DNA of 64,000 nucleotides from Comamonadaceae bacterium (GTDB lineage Bacteria > Pseudomonadota > Gammaproteobacteria > Burkholderiales > Burkholderiaceae_C): assembly GCA_027490925.1 (NCBI GenBank), contig JAIXXF010000023.1, forward strand, positions 1 to 64,000. Direction: 5' to 3'. The translations under genes were made by a program, and so were the position numbers. The notes under the pieces were generated by a model. The model was not told where the DNA came from and did no database searches. It worked only from the letters and a program-made list of their open reading frames with translations. Numbering within the stretch: the stretch's first letter is position 1; each line of letters opens with the position of its first letter. Below, piece by piece: positions 25,580 to 34,314 of this stretch.

Positions 25580-25596
25580 GCTACATATTTCATAGC
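25580..25596. repeat. 17-nt palindrome copy 1 (GCTA-N9-TAGC)
   Basis: GCTACATATTTCATAGC in the intergenic space between the SUMF1-like and CNNM genes. It belongs to the six-copy set described in the findings. Confidence 0.7.
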
Positions 25597-25745
25597 AAAT
25601 CAAGCCCTGTCAACGGGGGCCAGGTCCGATTCTTGGTAACAAAACCACCCCAGAGGAGGAAGGAGGGCCAAAAAAGCGCGTTTTCTGCTTCTTAGGGATC
25701 GATGGCCGGTGTGTTGCGTGGGGCCGTTCCATCCCGCTGCCAAGC

Positions 25746-27074
25746 TCAGGCGTCTGCCGCTTCCAGCGGTTGGTTCGGGTCTTCCGCCGGGGTGGGCGAG
25801 GCCACCACCTTGTCGATGCGCTTGCCGTCCAGGTCCACCACCTCAAACCGCCACCCGGCGCAGGCGATGGCTTCACCGGTGACGGGCAAATGGCCGCTGA
25901 CGGCCATGAGCAGCCCAGCCAGGGTGTTGTAGCGGCGGCGGTCTTCGTCGGGCAACTCGCCGATGTGCAGGCGGTCTTTGAGCTCAGACACCGGCATGAG
26001 CCCGTCCAGCAACCAGGAACCGTCTTCGCGTTGTGTGGCCCAGGCGTCGGCCGGGGTGCCGGGCTGCAGCTCGCCGGTGATGGCTTCCAGCAGGTCGTGC
26101 GGGGTCAGAAGGCCCTGAACGACGCCGTACTCGTCCACCACAAACGCGAGGCGGATCGAGCGCTCCCGGAACTGAGTGAGCAGCTCCATGCCACTCAGGG
26201 TTTCGGGCACAAAGGTGGCGGCTTGGGCGTGCCGCTCGATGCTGCCGCTGTGGTCTGCGCCCAGGTCCAGCAGGCGCGCCACGCTGATCACACCCACCAC
26301 GTCGTCCAGCCCGCCACGGCACACGGGGTACCAGGAGTGCGCGCCGTGCGGGCCGGGCCGCCCCGCCACCTTCAGCGATGCGGCCACGGTCTGGGTGGCG
26401 TCCAGCCACGCCACGTCGGCGCGCGGCACCATGAGCGAGGTGAGCGGCCGGTCGTCCAGTCGGAATACGTTTTGCACCATCTGGTGCTCGTGGTGCTCGA
26501 TCAGCCCGGCGTCGCGGCCTTCGGCCAGGCTGGCGTTGATTTCTTCTTCGGTCACCGCGCGACCGGCGTCGTTGTCGATGCGCAGCAGCGTCAAGACCGC
26601 GTGGGTGCTGAAAGACAGCAATCGCACAAAGGGCTTGGCGATGGTCGCCACCCAGGTCATGGGTCGCGACACCCAGCGCGCCACCCGCTCAGGGTACAAC
26701 TGCCCAATTCGCTTGGGCACCAGCTCGCCGAACACGATGGTGACGAACGTGATGGTGGTGACCACACAGGCCGTGGCGGTGAGGTCGGCCGCCCCCTCGG
26801 CCAGCCCCAGCCCCTGCAACCAGACCGAGACGCCCGCGCTGAACGCCGCCTCGCCCACAATGCCGTTCATCACGCCAATGGACGTGATGCCCACCTGCAC
26901 CGACGACAAAAACTGCGTGGGGTGGTCCAGCAAATCCAGCGCGGCCTGAGCGCCTTTGTCGCCCCCCTCGGCCATGGCCGTCAAACGCGCTTTGCGGCTT
27001 GAAGCGAGCGCCAGCTCCGACATGGCGAACACGCCATTGAGCAGGGTCAAGAAACCGATCAGCAAAAATTCCAT
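25746..27074 (-). CDS. CNNM/CBS-domain membrane protein (hemolysin C/CorC-like)
   Basis: A 442-residue inner-membrane protein. Domains in order: CNNM transmembrane domain (residues 1-190, with SELALASSRKARL), a CBS pair (about 205-330, LTSLMVPRADVAW and DEYGVVQGLLTPHDLLEAITGEL), and a C-terminal CorC_HlyC domain (about 345-430, GWRFEVVDLDGKRID). Family members have been linked to magnesium/cobalt efflux or ion homeostasis; 'hemolysin' is a historical name. ATG 27074 stands only 23 bases from the divergent apaH start, so the two promoters must extend into coding sequence. Confidence 0.92.
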   Translation of the reverse strand: MEFLLIGFLTLLNGVFAMSELALASSRKARLTAMAEGGDKGAQAALDLLDHPTQFLSSVQVGITSIGVMNGIVGEAAFSAGVSVWLQGLGLAEGAADLTATACVVTTITFVTIVFGELVPKRIGQLYPERVARWVSRPMTWVATIAKPFVRLLSFSTHAVLTLLRIDNDAGRAVTEEEINASLAEGRDAGLIEHHEHQMVQNVFRLDDRPLTSLMVPRADVAWLDATQTVAASLKVAGRPGPHGAHSWYPVCRGGLDDVVGVISVARLLDLGADHSGSIERHAQAATFVPETLSGMELLTQFRERSIRLAFVVDEYGVVQGLLTPHDLLEAITGELQPGTPADAWATQREDGSWLLDGLMPVSELKDRLHIGELPDEDRRRYNTLAGLLMAVSGHLPVTGEAIACAGWRFEVVDLDGKRIDKVVASPTPAEDPNQPLEAADA

Positions 27075-27097
27075 GGGGCCAGAGGCAAAATCGTCAC

Positions 27098-27928
27098 ATG
27101 GCACTTTACTTGATCGGTGATGTCCAGGGCTGTGATGTCGCGCTGGGCCAGTTGCTGGAGAAGATCGACTTTTCACCCAGCCGCGACACCCTTTACCTGC
27201 TGGGCGACCTGGTCAATCGCGGGCCCGCATCGGAAGCCACCCTTCGCCGCCTGATGGCGTTGGGCGACGCTGCGCAGTGCCTGCTGGGCAACCACGACCT
27301 GCACCTGCTGGCCATCCACCACGGCGTGCGGCCCGCGCTCAAACACGACACCGTCCACGGCATCTTGCAGGCCCCTGACCGCGCCGCCTTGATGGACTGG
27401 CTGCGCCACCGGCGCATGGCGCTGTGGGCACACGGCTGCCTGATGGTGCACGCCGGTGTGCTGCCCAGTTGGACGGCCGAAACCACCCTGGCCCTGGCGG
27501 CCGAAGTGGAAGCGGTGCTGCGCGGGAACGCGTTGGCCGACTTCCTGCACCACATGTACGGCAACGAGCCACGGGCCTGGTCACCGCAGTTGCAAGGCGC
27601 GGCGCGGTGGCGGGTGATCGTCAATGCGCTCACGCGCCTGCGCTTTTGCACGCCCGACGGCGTGATGGAATTCACCGCCAAGGAAGCGGCAGGCAAAGCG
27701 CCAGACGGTCATGTGCCGTGGTTCGATGCGCCCCACCGCCAAACCGACGGCGTGACCGTGGCCTTTGGGCATTGGTCCACCCTGGGGCCCACCCGGCGCA
27801 GCAACTTGTTGGCGCTCGACACCGGCTGTGTCTGGGGCGGCTGCCTGAGCGCCTGGCGGCTGGGGGACTCGCCCACCCGAGGCGAGCTGATCCAGGTCAA
27901 GTGCCCGCAGGCCCAGAAGCCCGGCTGA
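27098..27928 (+). CDS. apaH: Bis(5'-nucleosyl)-tetraphosphatase, symmetrical
   Basis: Hydrolyses diadenosine tetraphosphate to two ADP and can decap Np4-capped RNA. It is a calcineurin-like metallophosphatase of 276 residues. The metal motifs are visible: GDVQGC near residue 7, GDLVNRGP near 36-43, GNHDLHLL near 65-72, and the later VHAG and GHW motifs. Length is normal. It is transcribed away from the CNNM gene and toward rhlE; just after its stop are tandem 9-bp TGACGCGGG repeats (27926-27952). Confidence 0.96.
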   Translation: MALYLIGDVQGCDVALGQLLEKIDFSPSRDTLYLLGDLVNRGPASEATLRRLMALGDAAQCLLGNHDLHLLAIHHGVRPALKHDTVHGILQAPDRAALMDWLRHRRMALWAHGCLMVHAGVLPSWTAETTLALAAEVEAVLRGNALADFLHHMYGNEPRAWSPQLQGAARWRVIVNALTRLRFCTPDGVMEFTAKEAAGKAPDGHVPWFDAPHRQTDGVTVAFGHWSTLGPTRRSNLLALDTGCVWGGCLSAWRLGDSPTRGELIQVKCPQAQKPG

Positions 27929-27955
27929 CGCGGGTGACGCGGGTGACGCAGCCGT

Positions 27956-29413
27956 TCAGGGCGTGCTGGCGGTGAACAGCGCCGCGACCTTTTTCTTCGG
28001 CTTGATGTTGGCCGAAATGCCCCGTGGGCCGCGCGACTTGGCCTCCACCTCCCAGGCGGGCTTGGCCTCTGCAACGGGGGCCTCGTAGGGCTGGTCAAAA
28101 AATGGGTCGCGCGGGGCGGCCGGGCGGGCGGGTTCCCGGCGTGGGGGGCGGGCCTCGCGCGCAGACAAGGCATCTCGCGGGTCGCCCAGCTCCCCGGCGT
28201 CGCGCCAGGCGCGGCGACCGTCGTTCAGGCGGCCTTGTTCGCGGATGCGGGGCGTGTCTTCTTCAAACTCGACCGGCTCCAAATCCAGCTTTGTTTTGAT
28301 CAGCTTTTCAATGTCGGCCACCAGCCGGGCGTCTTTGGCCGAGACGAAGCTCACCGCTAGGCCCGACGCGCCCGCCCGGCCGGTGCGGCCAATGCGGTGC
28401 ACATAGTCTTCGGCGTTGAACGGGATGTCGAAGTTGAACACCGCGGGCACGTCTTTGATGTCCAGGCCACGGGCAGCCACGTCGGTGCACACCAGCAGAT
28501 CGACCTCGCCTTTCTTGAACGCGTCCAGCGCCTTCAAGCGCTCGTCCTGGCTTTTGTCGCCGTGCAGCGCGGCGGTCTTCAAGCCCTCTCGCTCCAGCGA
28601 ACGTGCCAACCGGGCGCAACCCAACTTGCTGTTGACGAACACAAAGGCTTGCTTCATCCCGCGCTGGCGAAGGATCTGGTGCAGCGCGCGGCGCTTGTCG
28701 TCGTCGCCCACGCTGTAGAAATGCTGCTCCACGGTGGACGCGGTGGCGTTGGACCGGGCCACCTCGATGGTCACCGGGTCTTGCAGGTAGCTGCTGGCCA
28801 GCTTCTTGATCTCGGGCGAGAACGTGGCGGAAAACAGCAAGGTGGTGCGCTGCTTGGGCAGGTAACTCAAGATGCGCTGCAGGTCAGGCAGAAAGCCGAT
28901 GTCCAGCATGCGGTCGGCCTCGTCCAGCACCACGTATTCCACCTGGTTGAGCACCGCGTTCTTGGCCTCGATGTGGTCCAGCAAACGGCCCGGCGTGGCC
29001 ACCAGCACCTCGACGCCTTTTTTCAATTCCAGCGTCTGCGGCTTCATGTCCATGCCGCCGAACACCACCGCGCTGCGCAGGTGGGTGTATTTGGCGTAGA
29101 GCTTGACCTGCTGGGCCACTTGATCGGCCAATTCGCGGGTGGGCAGCAGCACCAGAGCGCGCACCGGGTGGCGTGCTGGGGAGGTCGATGCGTTTTCGTG
29201 CTTCATCATCCGCTGCAACAAGGGCAGCGAGAACGCGGCGGTTTTGCCGGTGCCCGTCTGCGCGGCGCCCATCACGTCGCGCCCTTGCAGCACCACGGGG
29301 ATCGCCTGCGCCTGGATCGGTGTCATGGACTGGTAGCCCATTTCTGCCACTGCGCGCGACAGCGGCTCGGCGAGTTGCAGTTGTGAAAAAGAATCGGTGC
29401 GCGGATCGGTCAT
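27956..29413 (-). CDS. rhlE: DEAD-box ATP-dependent RNA helicase
   Basis: RNA helicase of the RhlE group, acting in ribosome maturation or mRNA decay. The protein has 485 residues. Motifs in order: Q motif (MTPIQAQAIP), Walker A AQTGTGKTA, PTRELA, DEAD box VLDEADRM, SAT, the helicase C motifs TDVAARGLDI and HRIGRTGRAG. Residues after about 380 form an Arg/Pro-rich disordered tail typical of RNA-binding extensions. ATG 29413 is followed upstream by a short palindrome and the divergent pcp gene. The gene is convergent with apaH with only 27 bases between stops. Confidence 0.95.
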   Translation of the reverse strand: MTDPRTDSFSQLQLAEPLSRAVAEMGYQSMTPIQAQAIPVVLQGRDVMGAAQTGTGKTAAFSLPLLQRMMKHENASTSPARHPVRALVLLPTRELADQVAQQVKLYAKYTHLRSAVVFGGMDMKPQTLELKKGVEVLVATPGRLLDHIEAKNAVLNQVEYVVLDEADRMLDIGFLPDLQRILSYLPKQRTTLLFSATFSPEIKKLASSYLQDPVTIEVARSNATASTVEQHFYSVGDDDKRRALHQILRQRGMKQAFVFVNSKLGCARLARSLEREGLKTAALHGDKSQDERLKALDAFKKGEVDLLVCTDVAARGLDIKDVPAVFNFDIPFNAEDYVHRIGRTGRAGASGLAVSFVSAKDARLVADIEKLIKTKLDLEPVEFEEDTPRIREQGRLNDGRRAWRDAGELGDPRDALSAREARPPRREPARPAAPRDPFFDQPYEAPVAEAKPAWEVEAKSRGPRGISANIKPKKKVAALFTASTP

Positions 29414-29430
29414 CTATACATCAGGCTGGT

Positions 29431-29447
29431 GCTATCAAACCGATAGC
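29431..29447. repeat. 17-nt palindrome copy 2
   Basis: GCTATCAAACCGATAGC lies between the divergent rhlE and pcp genes, preceded by ATCAGGCT as in copy 4. Confidence 0.75.
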
Positions 29448-29560
29448 TGGCTGTGCCCATCGCTCAAGGGCAAAGCCCAATTATCGCCGATTGTTTGGCG
29501 GGGCCATAGGGTACACGGCAGGCGGGCACGGCGCGCACCGCGCTGCGCTACAGTCCCGCC

Positions 29561-30229
29561 ATGACCGACCCTGCACCCGGCCACGCGGCCTTGCGCCATG
29601 TGCTGTTGACCGGCTTTGAGCCCTTTGGCGGCGACGCGGTCAACCCCAGCGGCGCGGTGGCACAGGCGCTGAACGGCACACCCCTGGCCGGTCATCTGCT
29701 GGTGGGGGTGACCTTGCCCACGGCGTTTGCCGCCTCGGTAGAGCGCCTGCACCAGCTGCTGGGCCAAATTCAGCCGGTGCTGGTGGTCTGCACCGGCGTG
29801 GCCAAAGGCCGAACCGGTCTGGCGCTGGAGCGGGTGGCCCTCAACCTGCTGGACGCACCACTGCCCGACAACGCGGGCCAGCAGCCGGTGGACCAACCGG
29901 TGCGGCCGGGCGCGCCACCCGCCCACTTCAGTGGCTTGCCGGTCAAGGCTATGCAGCGCGCTCTGCACGCCCATGGGCACGCCGCAGAGCTGTCCCTGTC
30001 GGCGGGCAGTTACGTCTGCAACGCGGTGTTTTTTGAGCTGATGGAGGCACTCGCCACCCGGCCAGAGCACCGGGGCGTGGTGGGCGGCTTCATCCACCTC
30101 CCTGCCCTGCCGGCGCAGCACCCGACCGGCCCGTCGATGGCGCTGGCCGACCAGGTGGCTGCGGTGGCGGTGGCGATCGAGGCGGCCCTTGCTCACGCCC
30201 AGCCGTCCGTGCCCGGGGGTGCACGCTAG
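29561..30229 (+). CDS. pcp: Pyrrolidone-carboxylate peptidase
   Basis: Cysteine peptidase (family C15) that removes N-terminal pyroglutamate. The 222-residue protein starts with the family sequence VLLTGFEPFGG and has the three catalytic residues in recognisable settings: Glu in LERVALNL, Cys in SAGSYVCN, and His in GGFIHLPALPAQ. Length is normal. No good ribosome site precedes ATG 29561. It stands alone between rhlE and the lipase gene, and its downstream 190-base gap contains no recognised feature. Confidence 0.93.
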   Translation: MTDPAPGHAALRHVLLTGFEPFGGDAVNPSGAVAQALNGTPLAGHLLVGVTLPTAFAASVERLHQLLGQIQPVLVVCTGVAKGRTGLALERVALNLLDAPLPDNAGQQPVDQPVRPGAPPAHFSGLPVKAMQRALHAHGHAAELSLSAGSYVCNAVFFELMEALATRPEHRGVVGGFIHLPALPAQHPTGPSMALADQVAAVAVAIEAALAHAQPSVPGGAR

Positions 30230-30421
30230 GCATAGCCCGCCCCGTCCTGGCCGCCCCACGACCAGCGCCCCCCCTCCACGCTTTTGCACCCGGTAATTTG
30301 TCACACTTCGCCCGGGTTTTCACTAGGACGCCAAAGGGACGCTTCAGGGAGGATGCGCATCTGACAAGCCGCCGTGTCTATTCATGGCGGTGACCTTCAA
30401 TCGACGACCTCCTGCCTGACC

Positions 30422-31381
30422 ATGCGATTTTTTTCCCGTTGCCTGACCACCCTGGCCATTGCCTTCGCCGCTTGGGGCCCTGTGGCGACTTCTGCCCAGA
30501 CCCAACCCACCCAGTACACCCAAACCAAATACCCCATCGTGCTGGCGCACGGGCTGCTGGGCTTTGACCGCATCCTGGGCAGCTTCGATTACTGGTACCA
30601 GATTCCCCAAGCCCTGCGGCAAGGCGGCGCGACCGTGTACGTGACCCAGCAATCGTCCGCCAACCAAAGCGAGCTTCGCGGGGAGCAATTGCTGGCCACC
30701 TTGAAAGAATTGAAGGCGAAGCACGGCCATGAGAAGTTCAACCTGATCGGCCACAGCCACGGCGGGCAAACCGTTCGCTATGTGGCGGGGGTAGCGCCCG
30801 AGTTGGTGGCGTCTGCCACCAGCATCGGCACGCCGCACACGGGTACCGAATTTGCCGAGACGCTGATGGGCGTGACCAAAGCGACCGGCACCACGGCTCT
30901 GGTAGCCACTGGCGTCAACGGGCTCACCACCTTGATCGACCTGTTGTCGAGTGGCGGCCTGCCCCAAGACAGCTTGGCCGCGCTGAACTCGCTCACCTTC
31001 GAAGGCGCCGCCAAATTCAATGCGAAGTTCCCCGCTGGCAAGCCCACCAGCACCACCTGCGGCACTGGCCCAGGCGCGGCCGGGCCCGAATTGGTCGGCG
31101 GCGTGCGTTATTTCTCTCTGAGCGGCTCGTCGGTGCTGACCAACCCGCTGGACCTGCTGGACCTGGCACTGGTGGCCGGTTCACTGTCGTTCAAAGGTGC
31201 GGCCAACGACGGGCTGGTGAGCCGCTGCTCCTCGCGCTGGGGCACCGTGGTCCGTGACGACTTTCCCTGGAACCATCTGGACGAAGTCAACCAAGCGTTT
31301 GGCCTGCGCGGCCTGATGAGCCCCAACCCGCTGTCGGTGTACCGGGCCCATGCCAACCGGCTGAAAGCCCTGGGCCTGTGA
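30422..31381 (+). CDS. lip: Secreted triacylglycerol lipase, family I (Burkholderia/Pseudomonas type)
   Basis: Secreted lipase of 319 residues. ATG 30422 opens a signal peptide (hydrophobic residues 8-19, cleavage after SAQ near 26). The catalytic triad is S112 in GHSHGG, D263 in NDGLVS and H285 in WNHLDEVN. Cys213 and Cys269 match the disulfide pair of this family, and D263/D287-area residues the calcium site. The next gene encodes the matching membrane foldase, as is standard for families I.1/I.2, so folding in the periplasm and type II secretion are expected. Confidence 0.95.
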   Translation: MRFFSRCLTTLAIAFAAWGPVATSAQTQPTQYTQTKYPIVLAHGLLGFDRILGSFDYWYQIPQALRQGGATVYVTQQSSANQSELRGEQLLATLKELKAKHGHEKFNLIGHSHGGQTVRYVAGVAPELVASATSIGTPHTGTEFAETLMGVTKATGTTALVATGVNGLTTLIDLLSSGGLPQDSLAALNSLTFEGAAKFNAKFPAGKPTSTTCGTGPGAAGPELVGGVRYFSLSGSSVLTNPLDLLDLALVAGSLSFKGAANDGLVSRCSSRWGTVVRDDFPWNHLDEVNQAFGLRGLMSPNPLSVYRAHANRLKALGL

Positions 31382-31405
31382 ATCTGAACGCATAAAGCCC
31401 GCGCC

Positions 31406-32395
31406 ATGCGCCGCCCCGCCGCGCCACCCCGCGCCACTCACCGCGCCGCCAACAGCGCCCGCAACGGCCCCACCACCTCCGGCCCCACCACCTACGAGCC
31501 CACCACCTCCCCCCCGAATGCCCCCTGGCGGGCCACCAAGACCGTGTGGGCGGCCCTCGCCACCCTGGCTGCGCTGCTCGGTGCTGCAGGGTGGTGGGCG
31601 GCGCAGCCGGGGCAGCCGCCCGGCACCCACCCGCCCGTGGCATCCACCAGTGCCACGTCAGGTGACACCGGCACAGGCACTGAGACCCAAGGCGCGGCAG
31701 ACCGTGCAGCAGCCACCATCGCACCAGCTCTGGCGTTGGCCGGTACGTCGCTGCGCGGCACAGAAATGGACGGGGACTGGGGCATCGACGCCAACGGCCG
31801 CTTTCGGCCCACGCTGGCGCTGCGCCAGCGCTTTGACTACCACCTGTCCCTGCAGGGCGAGCTCAGCACTCCAGAGATCACCCGCTTGGTGGCCGACACC
31901 CTGCGCCGCAGCCACGTCGACCCCGCGGCCAGCGAGGTGATGGCCCTGTGGTCACGCTACGTGGAGCTGCAGCAACACGCCTGGCGCGTGGTGGCCGACC
32001 CGCGCGACCCGGCCACGCTCGGCGCCGCGCTGGCCGAGCGGGTTCCGGTGCGGCGGGCCTACCTGGGCGCCGTCGCGGCCGACGCGTTTTACAAAGAAGA
32101 AGAAGACGAGTTCCGGGACCGTGTGTCTCGCATGAACGCGGGGCTGCCTGCCGCACCGCCCAAAGAAGCGACCGACCCCCCACTGAGGCCCGACGCCGAC
32201 GCCCGCCTGGCCGCGCTGCGTGCCGAGCAGTCGGCCTGGGAACAGCGCCTGGCCGCCAGCCGCGCGGCGTTGCAACGAATTGAACGCAATCCAGCGCTAT
32301 CGCCCGCACAGCGCGAAGCCGAGGCCAATGCGCACTTCGCACAACACTACGCCGCGTCAGAGCAACTCCGGGCGCGGGTGTTGCTGGGACAGTGA
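31406..32395 (+). CDS. lifO: Lipase-specific foldase (steric chaperone)
   Basis: Inner-membrane anchored chaperone that folds the upstream lipase in the periplasm. The 329-residue protein has a long Ala/Pro/Thr-rich N-terminal cytoplasmic segment, a transmembrane helix near residues 47-66, a variable linker, and the diagnostic Lif motif RQRFDYHLSLQGE near residue 140, matching R-x2-FDY-x-L-S. The C-terminal region is highly helical with Arg/Glu-rich repeats, as expected for the extended chaperone arms. It starts 24 bases after the lipase stop, in the same transcript. Confidence 0.93.
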   Translation: MRRPAAPPRATHRAANSARNGPTTSGPTTYEPTTSPPNAPWRATKTVWAALATLAALLGAAGWWAAQPGQPPGTHPPVASTSATSGDTGTGTETQGAADRAAATIAPALALAGTSLRGTEMDGDWGIDANGRFRPTLALRQRFDYHLSLQGELSTPEITRLVADTLRRSHVDPAASEVMALWSRYVELQQHAWRVVADPRDPATLGAALAERVPVRRAYLGAVAADAFYKEEEDEFRDRVSRMNAGLPAAPPKEATDPPLRPDADARLAALRAEQSAWEQRLAASRAALQRIERNPALSPAQREAEANAHFAQHYAASEQLRARVLLGQ

Positions 32396-32444
32396 ACGCG
32401 CCTGGCACGCCACAGCCCGTAAAGCACGGCACCAGGCCGCGACC

Positions 32445-33011
32445 TCAGGCTTTGGGCAAGGTCACCCCACGCTGGCCTTGGTACTTGCCACCCCGGTCCT
32501 TGTAGCTGGTGGCGCAGACCTCGTCACTCTCGAAAAACAACACCTGCGCGCAGCCTTCCCCGGCGTAAATTTTGGCGGGCAGGGGCGTGGTGTTGGAGAA
32601 CTCCAGCGTCACGTAGCCTTCCCACTCGGGCTCAAATGGGGTCACATTGACGATGATGCCGCAGCGTGCGTAGGTGCTCTTGCCCAGGCAGATGGTCAGC
32701 ACGTTGCGCGGGATGCGGAAGTACTCGACCGTGCGGGCCAGCGCGAAGCTGTTGGGCGGGATGATGCAGCTGTCGCCGTGGAAGTCGACAAAGCTCTTTT
32801 CGTCGAAATTCTTTGGGTCCACCACCGTGCTGTGGATGTTGGTGAAGACCTTGAATTCGGGCGCGCAGCGGATGTCGTAACCGTAGCTGCTGGTGCCGTA
32901 GCTGATGATCTTGTGGCCCTCGCGCTCGCGTATCTGCCCCGGCTCGAAGGGCTCGATCATGCCGGTGCTTTCGGCCATGCGGCGGATCCATCGGTCGCTC
33001 TTGATGCTCAT
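32445..33011 (-). CDS. dcd: dCTP deaminase
   Basis: Converts dCTP to dUTP in pyrimidine deoxynucleotide synthesis. The protein has 188 residues with start ATG 33011, preceded by a strong GGAGG. Family motifs include [29 protein letters not shown] with the catalytic Glu/Arg region later ([27 protein letters not shown]). The length is normal for the bacterial trimeric enzyme. It is the last of a dcd-queD-queE minus-strand group; the foldase gene converges from the other side. Confidence 0.97.
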   Translation of the reverse strand: MSIKSDRWIRRMAESTGMIEPFEPGQIREREGHKIISYGTSSYGYDIRCAPEFKVFTNIHSTVVDPKNFDEKSFVDFHGDSCIIPPNSFALARTVEYFRIPRNVLTICLGKSTYARCGIIVNVTPFEPEWEGYVTLEFSNTTPLPAKIYAGEGCAQVLFFESDEVCATSYKDRGGKYQGQRGVTLPKA

Positions 33012-33034
33012 GGGTCTACCTCCTGAAGATGGGG

Positions 33035-33412
33035 TTAAGTCGTGCGGCGCAGCGTGCAGCCGTCGCCCGTGGAGTCGCGCCACACACGCACCGCCACCAG
33101 GGCGGGCAAATCGGCCTGCAACTGGGTCAGGATGAAGCTGCACAGGTTCTCCAGCGTGGGCTGGCCCAGGCCGGGCAATTCGTCCAAGAAGGCGTGGTCC
33201 AGGCGGGTGCGCAGCCGCTCGATGTGCTGGCGCACCAGGCCGAGGTCCACCACCATCCCGGTGTGGGCGTCTGGCTCGCCTTCGAGCAGCAGTTCGGCCC
33301 AGTAGGTGTGGCCGTGGATGCGCTGGCTGCTGCGGGCCTCGTCGGCCGGGCGGCTGGCGCGGTTCAGCGTGTGGGCGGCGTCGAAATAAAAGCGCTGGCT
33401 GAGCTGGTGCAT
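33035..33412 (-). CDS. queD: 6-carboxy-5,6,7,8-tetrahydropterin synthase
   Basis: Second enzyme of the 7-deazaguanine (queuosine) pathway; converts 7,8-dihydroneopterin triphosphate to 6-carboxytetrahydropterin. The 125-residue protein shows the zinc ligands in FDAAHTLN and HGHTY, and the catalytic Cys-containing or Asp/His/Glu residues in LDHAFLDEL and [12 protein letters not shown] 33412 with upstream GAAGG is preferred to the TTG one codon earlier. It starts ten bases after queE, so the two are co-transcribed, with dcd downstream. Confidence 0.94.
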   Translation of the reverse strand: MHQLSQRFYFDAAHTLNRASRPADEARSSQRIHGHTYWAELLLEGEPDAHTGMVVDLGLVRQHIERLRTRLDHAFLDELPGLGQPTLENLCSFILTQLQADLPALVAVRVWRDSTGDGCTLRRTT

Positions 33413-33422
33413 CAAGAGGCCT

Positions 33423-34058
33423 TCAACGGATGCCGGTGATTTTGTGGGTTTGCAGGCTCAGGCGCCACGCGGGGCGCGCCAGGCACAGCGCGATGCTGGC
33501 TTCTGTGTGCTGGGCCCGCAGCGGCCCGTCCATGGGCTGCAGGTAGCGGTGGCTGAAGCGGGCCGATTCCAGCTCGGCCCAATCCAGGCCGGGCTGGGGC
33601 CACACCACCTTGAGTTCCTGGCCTTCGCGCTGCACCCAATCGGCACCGGCTTTGGGACTGACGCACAGCCAGTCGATGCCTGCGGGCGCGGCGATGGTGC
33701 CGTTGGTTTCCACCGCGATGCCAAAGCCCTGGGCGTGCAACGCGGCCACCAGCGCGTCGTCCACCTGCAGCAAAGGTTCGCCGCCGGTGAGCACCGCAAA
33801 GCGGTGGTCGTGCGAGCCGCTGGGCCACAGCGAGGCGACGGTGTCGGCCAGGGCGGTGGCGCTGGTGTACTTGCCGCCCAGGGTGCCGTTGGTGCCCACA
33901 AAGTCGGTGTCGCAGAAACGGCACACCGCCTGGGCGCGGTCTTCTTCCCGACCGCTCCAGAGGTTGCACCCGGCGAAGCGGCAAAACACCGCTGGCCGCC
34001 CCGCATTGGCGCCCTCGCCTTGCAGGGTGTAGAAAATTTCTTTGACTTGGTAACTCAT
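33423..34058 (-). CDS. queE: 7-carboxy-7-deazaguanine synthase (radical SAM)
   Basis: Radical SAM enzyme converting 6-carboxytetrahydropterin to 7-carboxy-7-deazaguanine. The 211-residue protein starts MSYQVKEIFYTLQGEG, the canonical QueE opening. The iron-sulfur cysteines lie in CNLWSG...VCRFCDT, the expanded C-x14-C-x2-C arrangement known for a subset of QueE proteins, rather than C-x3-C-x2-C. The GGEP motif (VLTGGEPLLQ) is present. Start 34058 is chosen because of this family opening; extra in-frame residues upstream are Pro-rich leader. Confidence 0.94.
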   Translation of the reverse strand: MSYQVKEIFYTLQGEGANAGRPAVFCRFAGCNLWSGREEDRAQAVCRFCDTDFVGTNGTLGGKYTSATALADTVASLWPSGSHDHRFAVLTGGEPLLQVDDALVAALHAQGFGIAVETNGTIAAPAGIDWLCVSPKAGADWVQREGQELKVVWPQPGLDWAELESARFSHRYLQPMDGPLRAQHTEASIALCLARPAWRLSLQTHKITGIR

Positions 34059-34190
34059 GGCGTCCGGTGGGGGGCTTGGGCAGAACGGCGCTGGCGCCAC
34101 CGGCGGTCACTGGGGGGCACGTCTGCGGACGGTGCTTCATTTTAGGGGCGTCAGCGGCGCGGCCCATGTGCCCAGCAGACGCGCGGAGAA

Positions 34191-34210
34191 AACTGTATAT
34201 TTAATCAGTC
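34191..34210. promoter_or_regulatory. LexA box ahead of the Y-family polymerase gene
   Basis: ACTG-TATATTTAAT-CAGT (34192-34209) is a perfect inverted repeat with the ten-base AT-rich centre of the E. coli SOS consensus TACTG(TA)5CAGTA. It lies about 105 bases upstream of the polymerase ATG. Repression by LexA and induction by DNA damage are expected. Confidence 0.75.
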
Positions 34211-34236
34211 ATTGGTGCCCAAATGAAAGGTGAAAT

Positions 34237-34253
34237 GCTATGTTTTGCATAGC
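34237..34253. repeat. 17-nt palindrome copy 3
   Basis: GCTATGTTTTGCATAGC lies between queE and the polymerase gene, 28 bases past the LexA box. Confidence 0.75.
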
Positions 34254-34314
34254 AGACAAACGCCTTATTCCGTGGGCCAAGGCCATGTTTGACTGATTTT
34301 TCTCGTCCGCCGCC

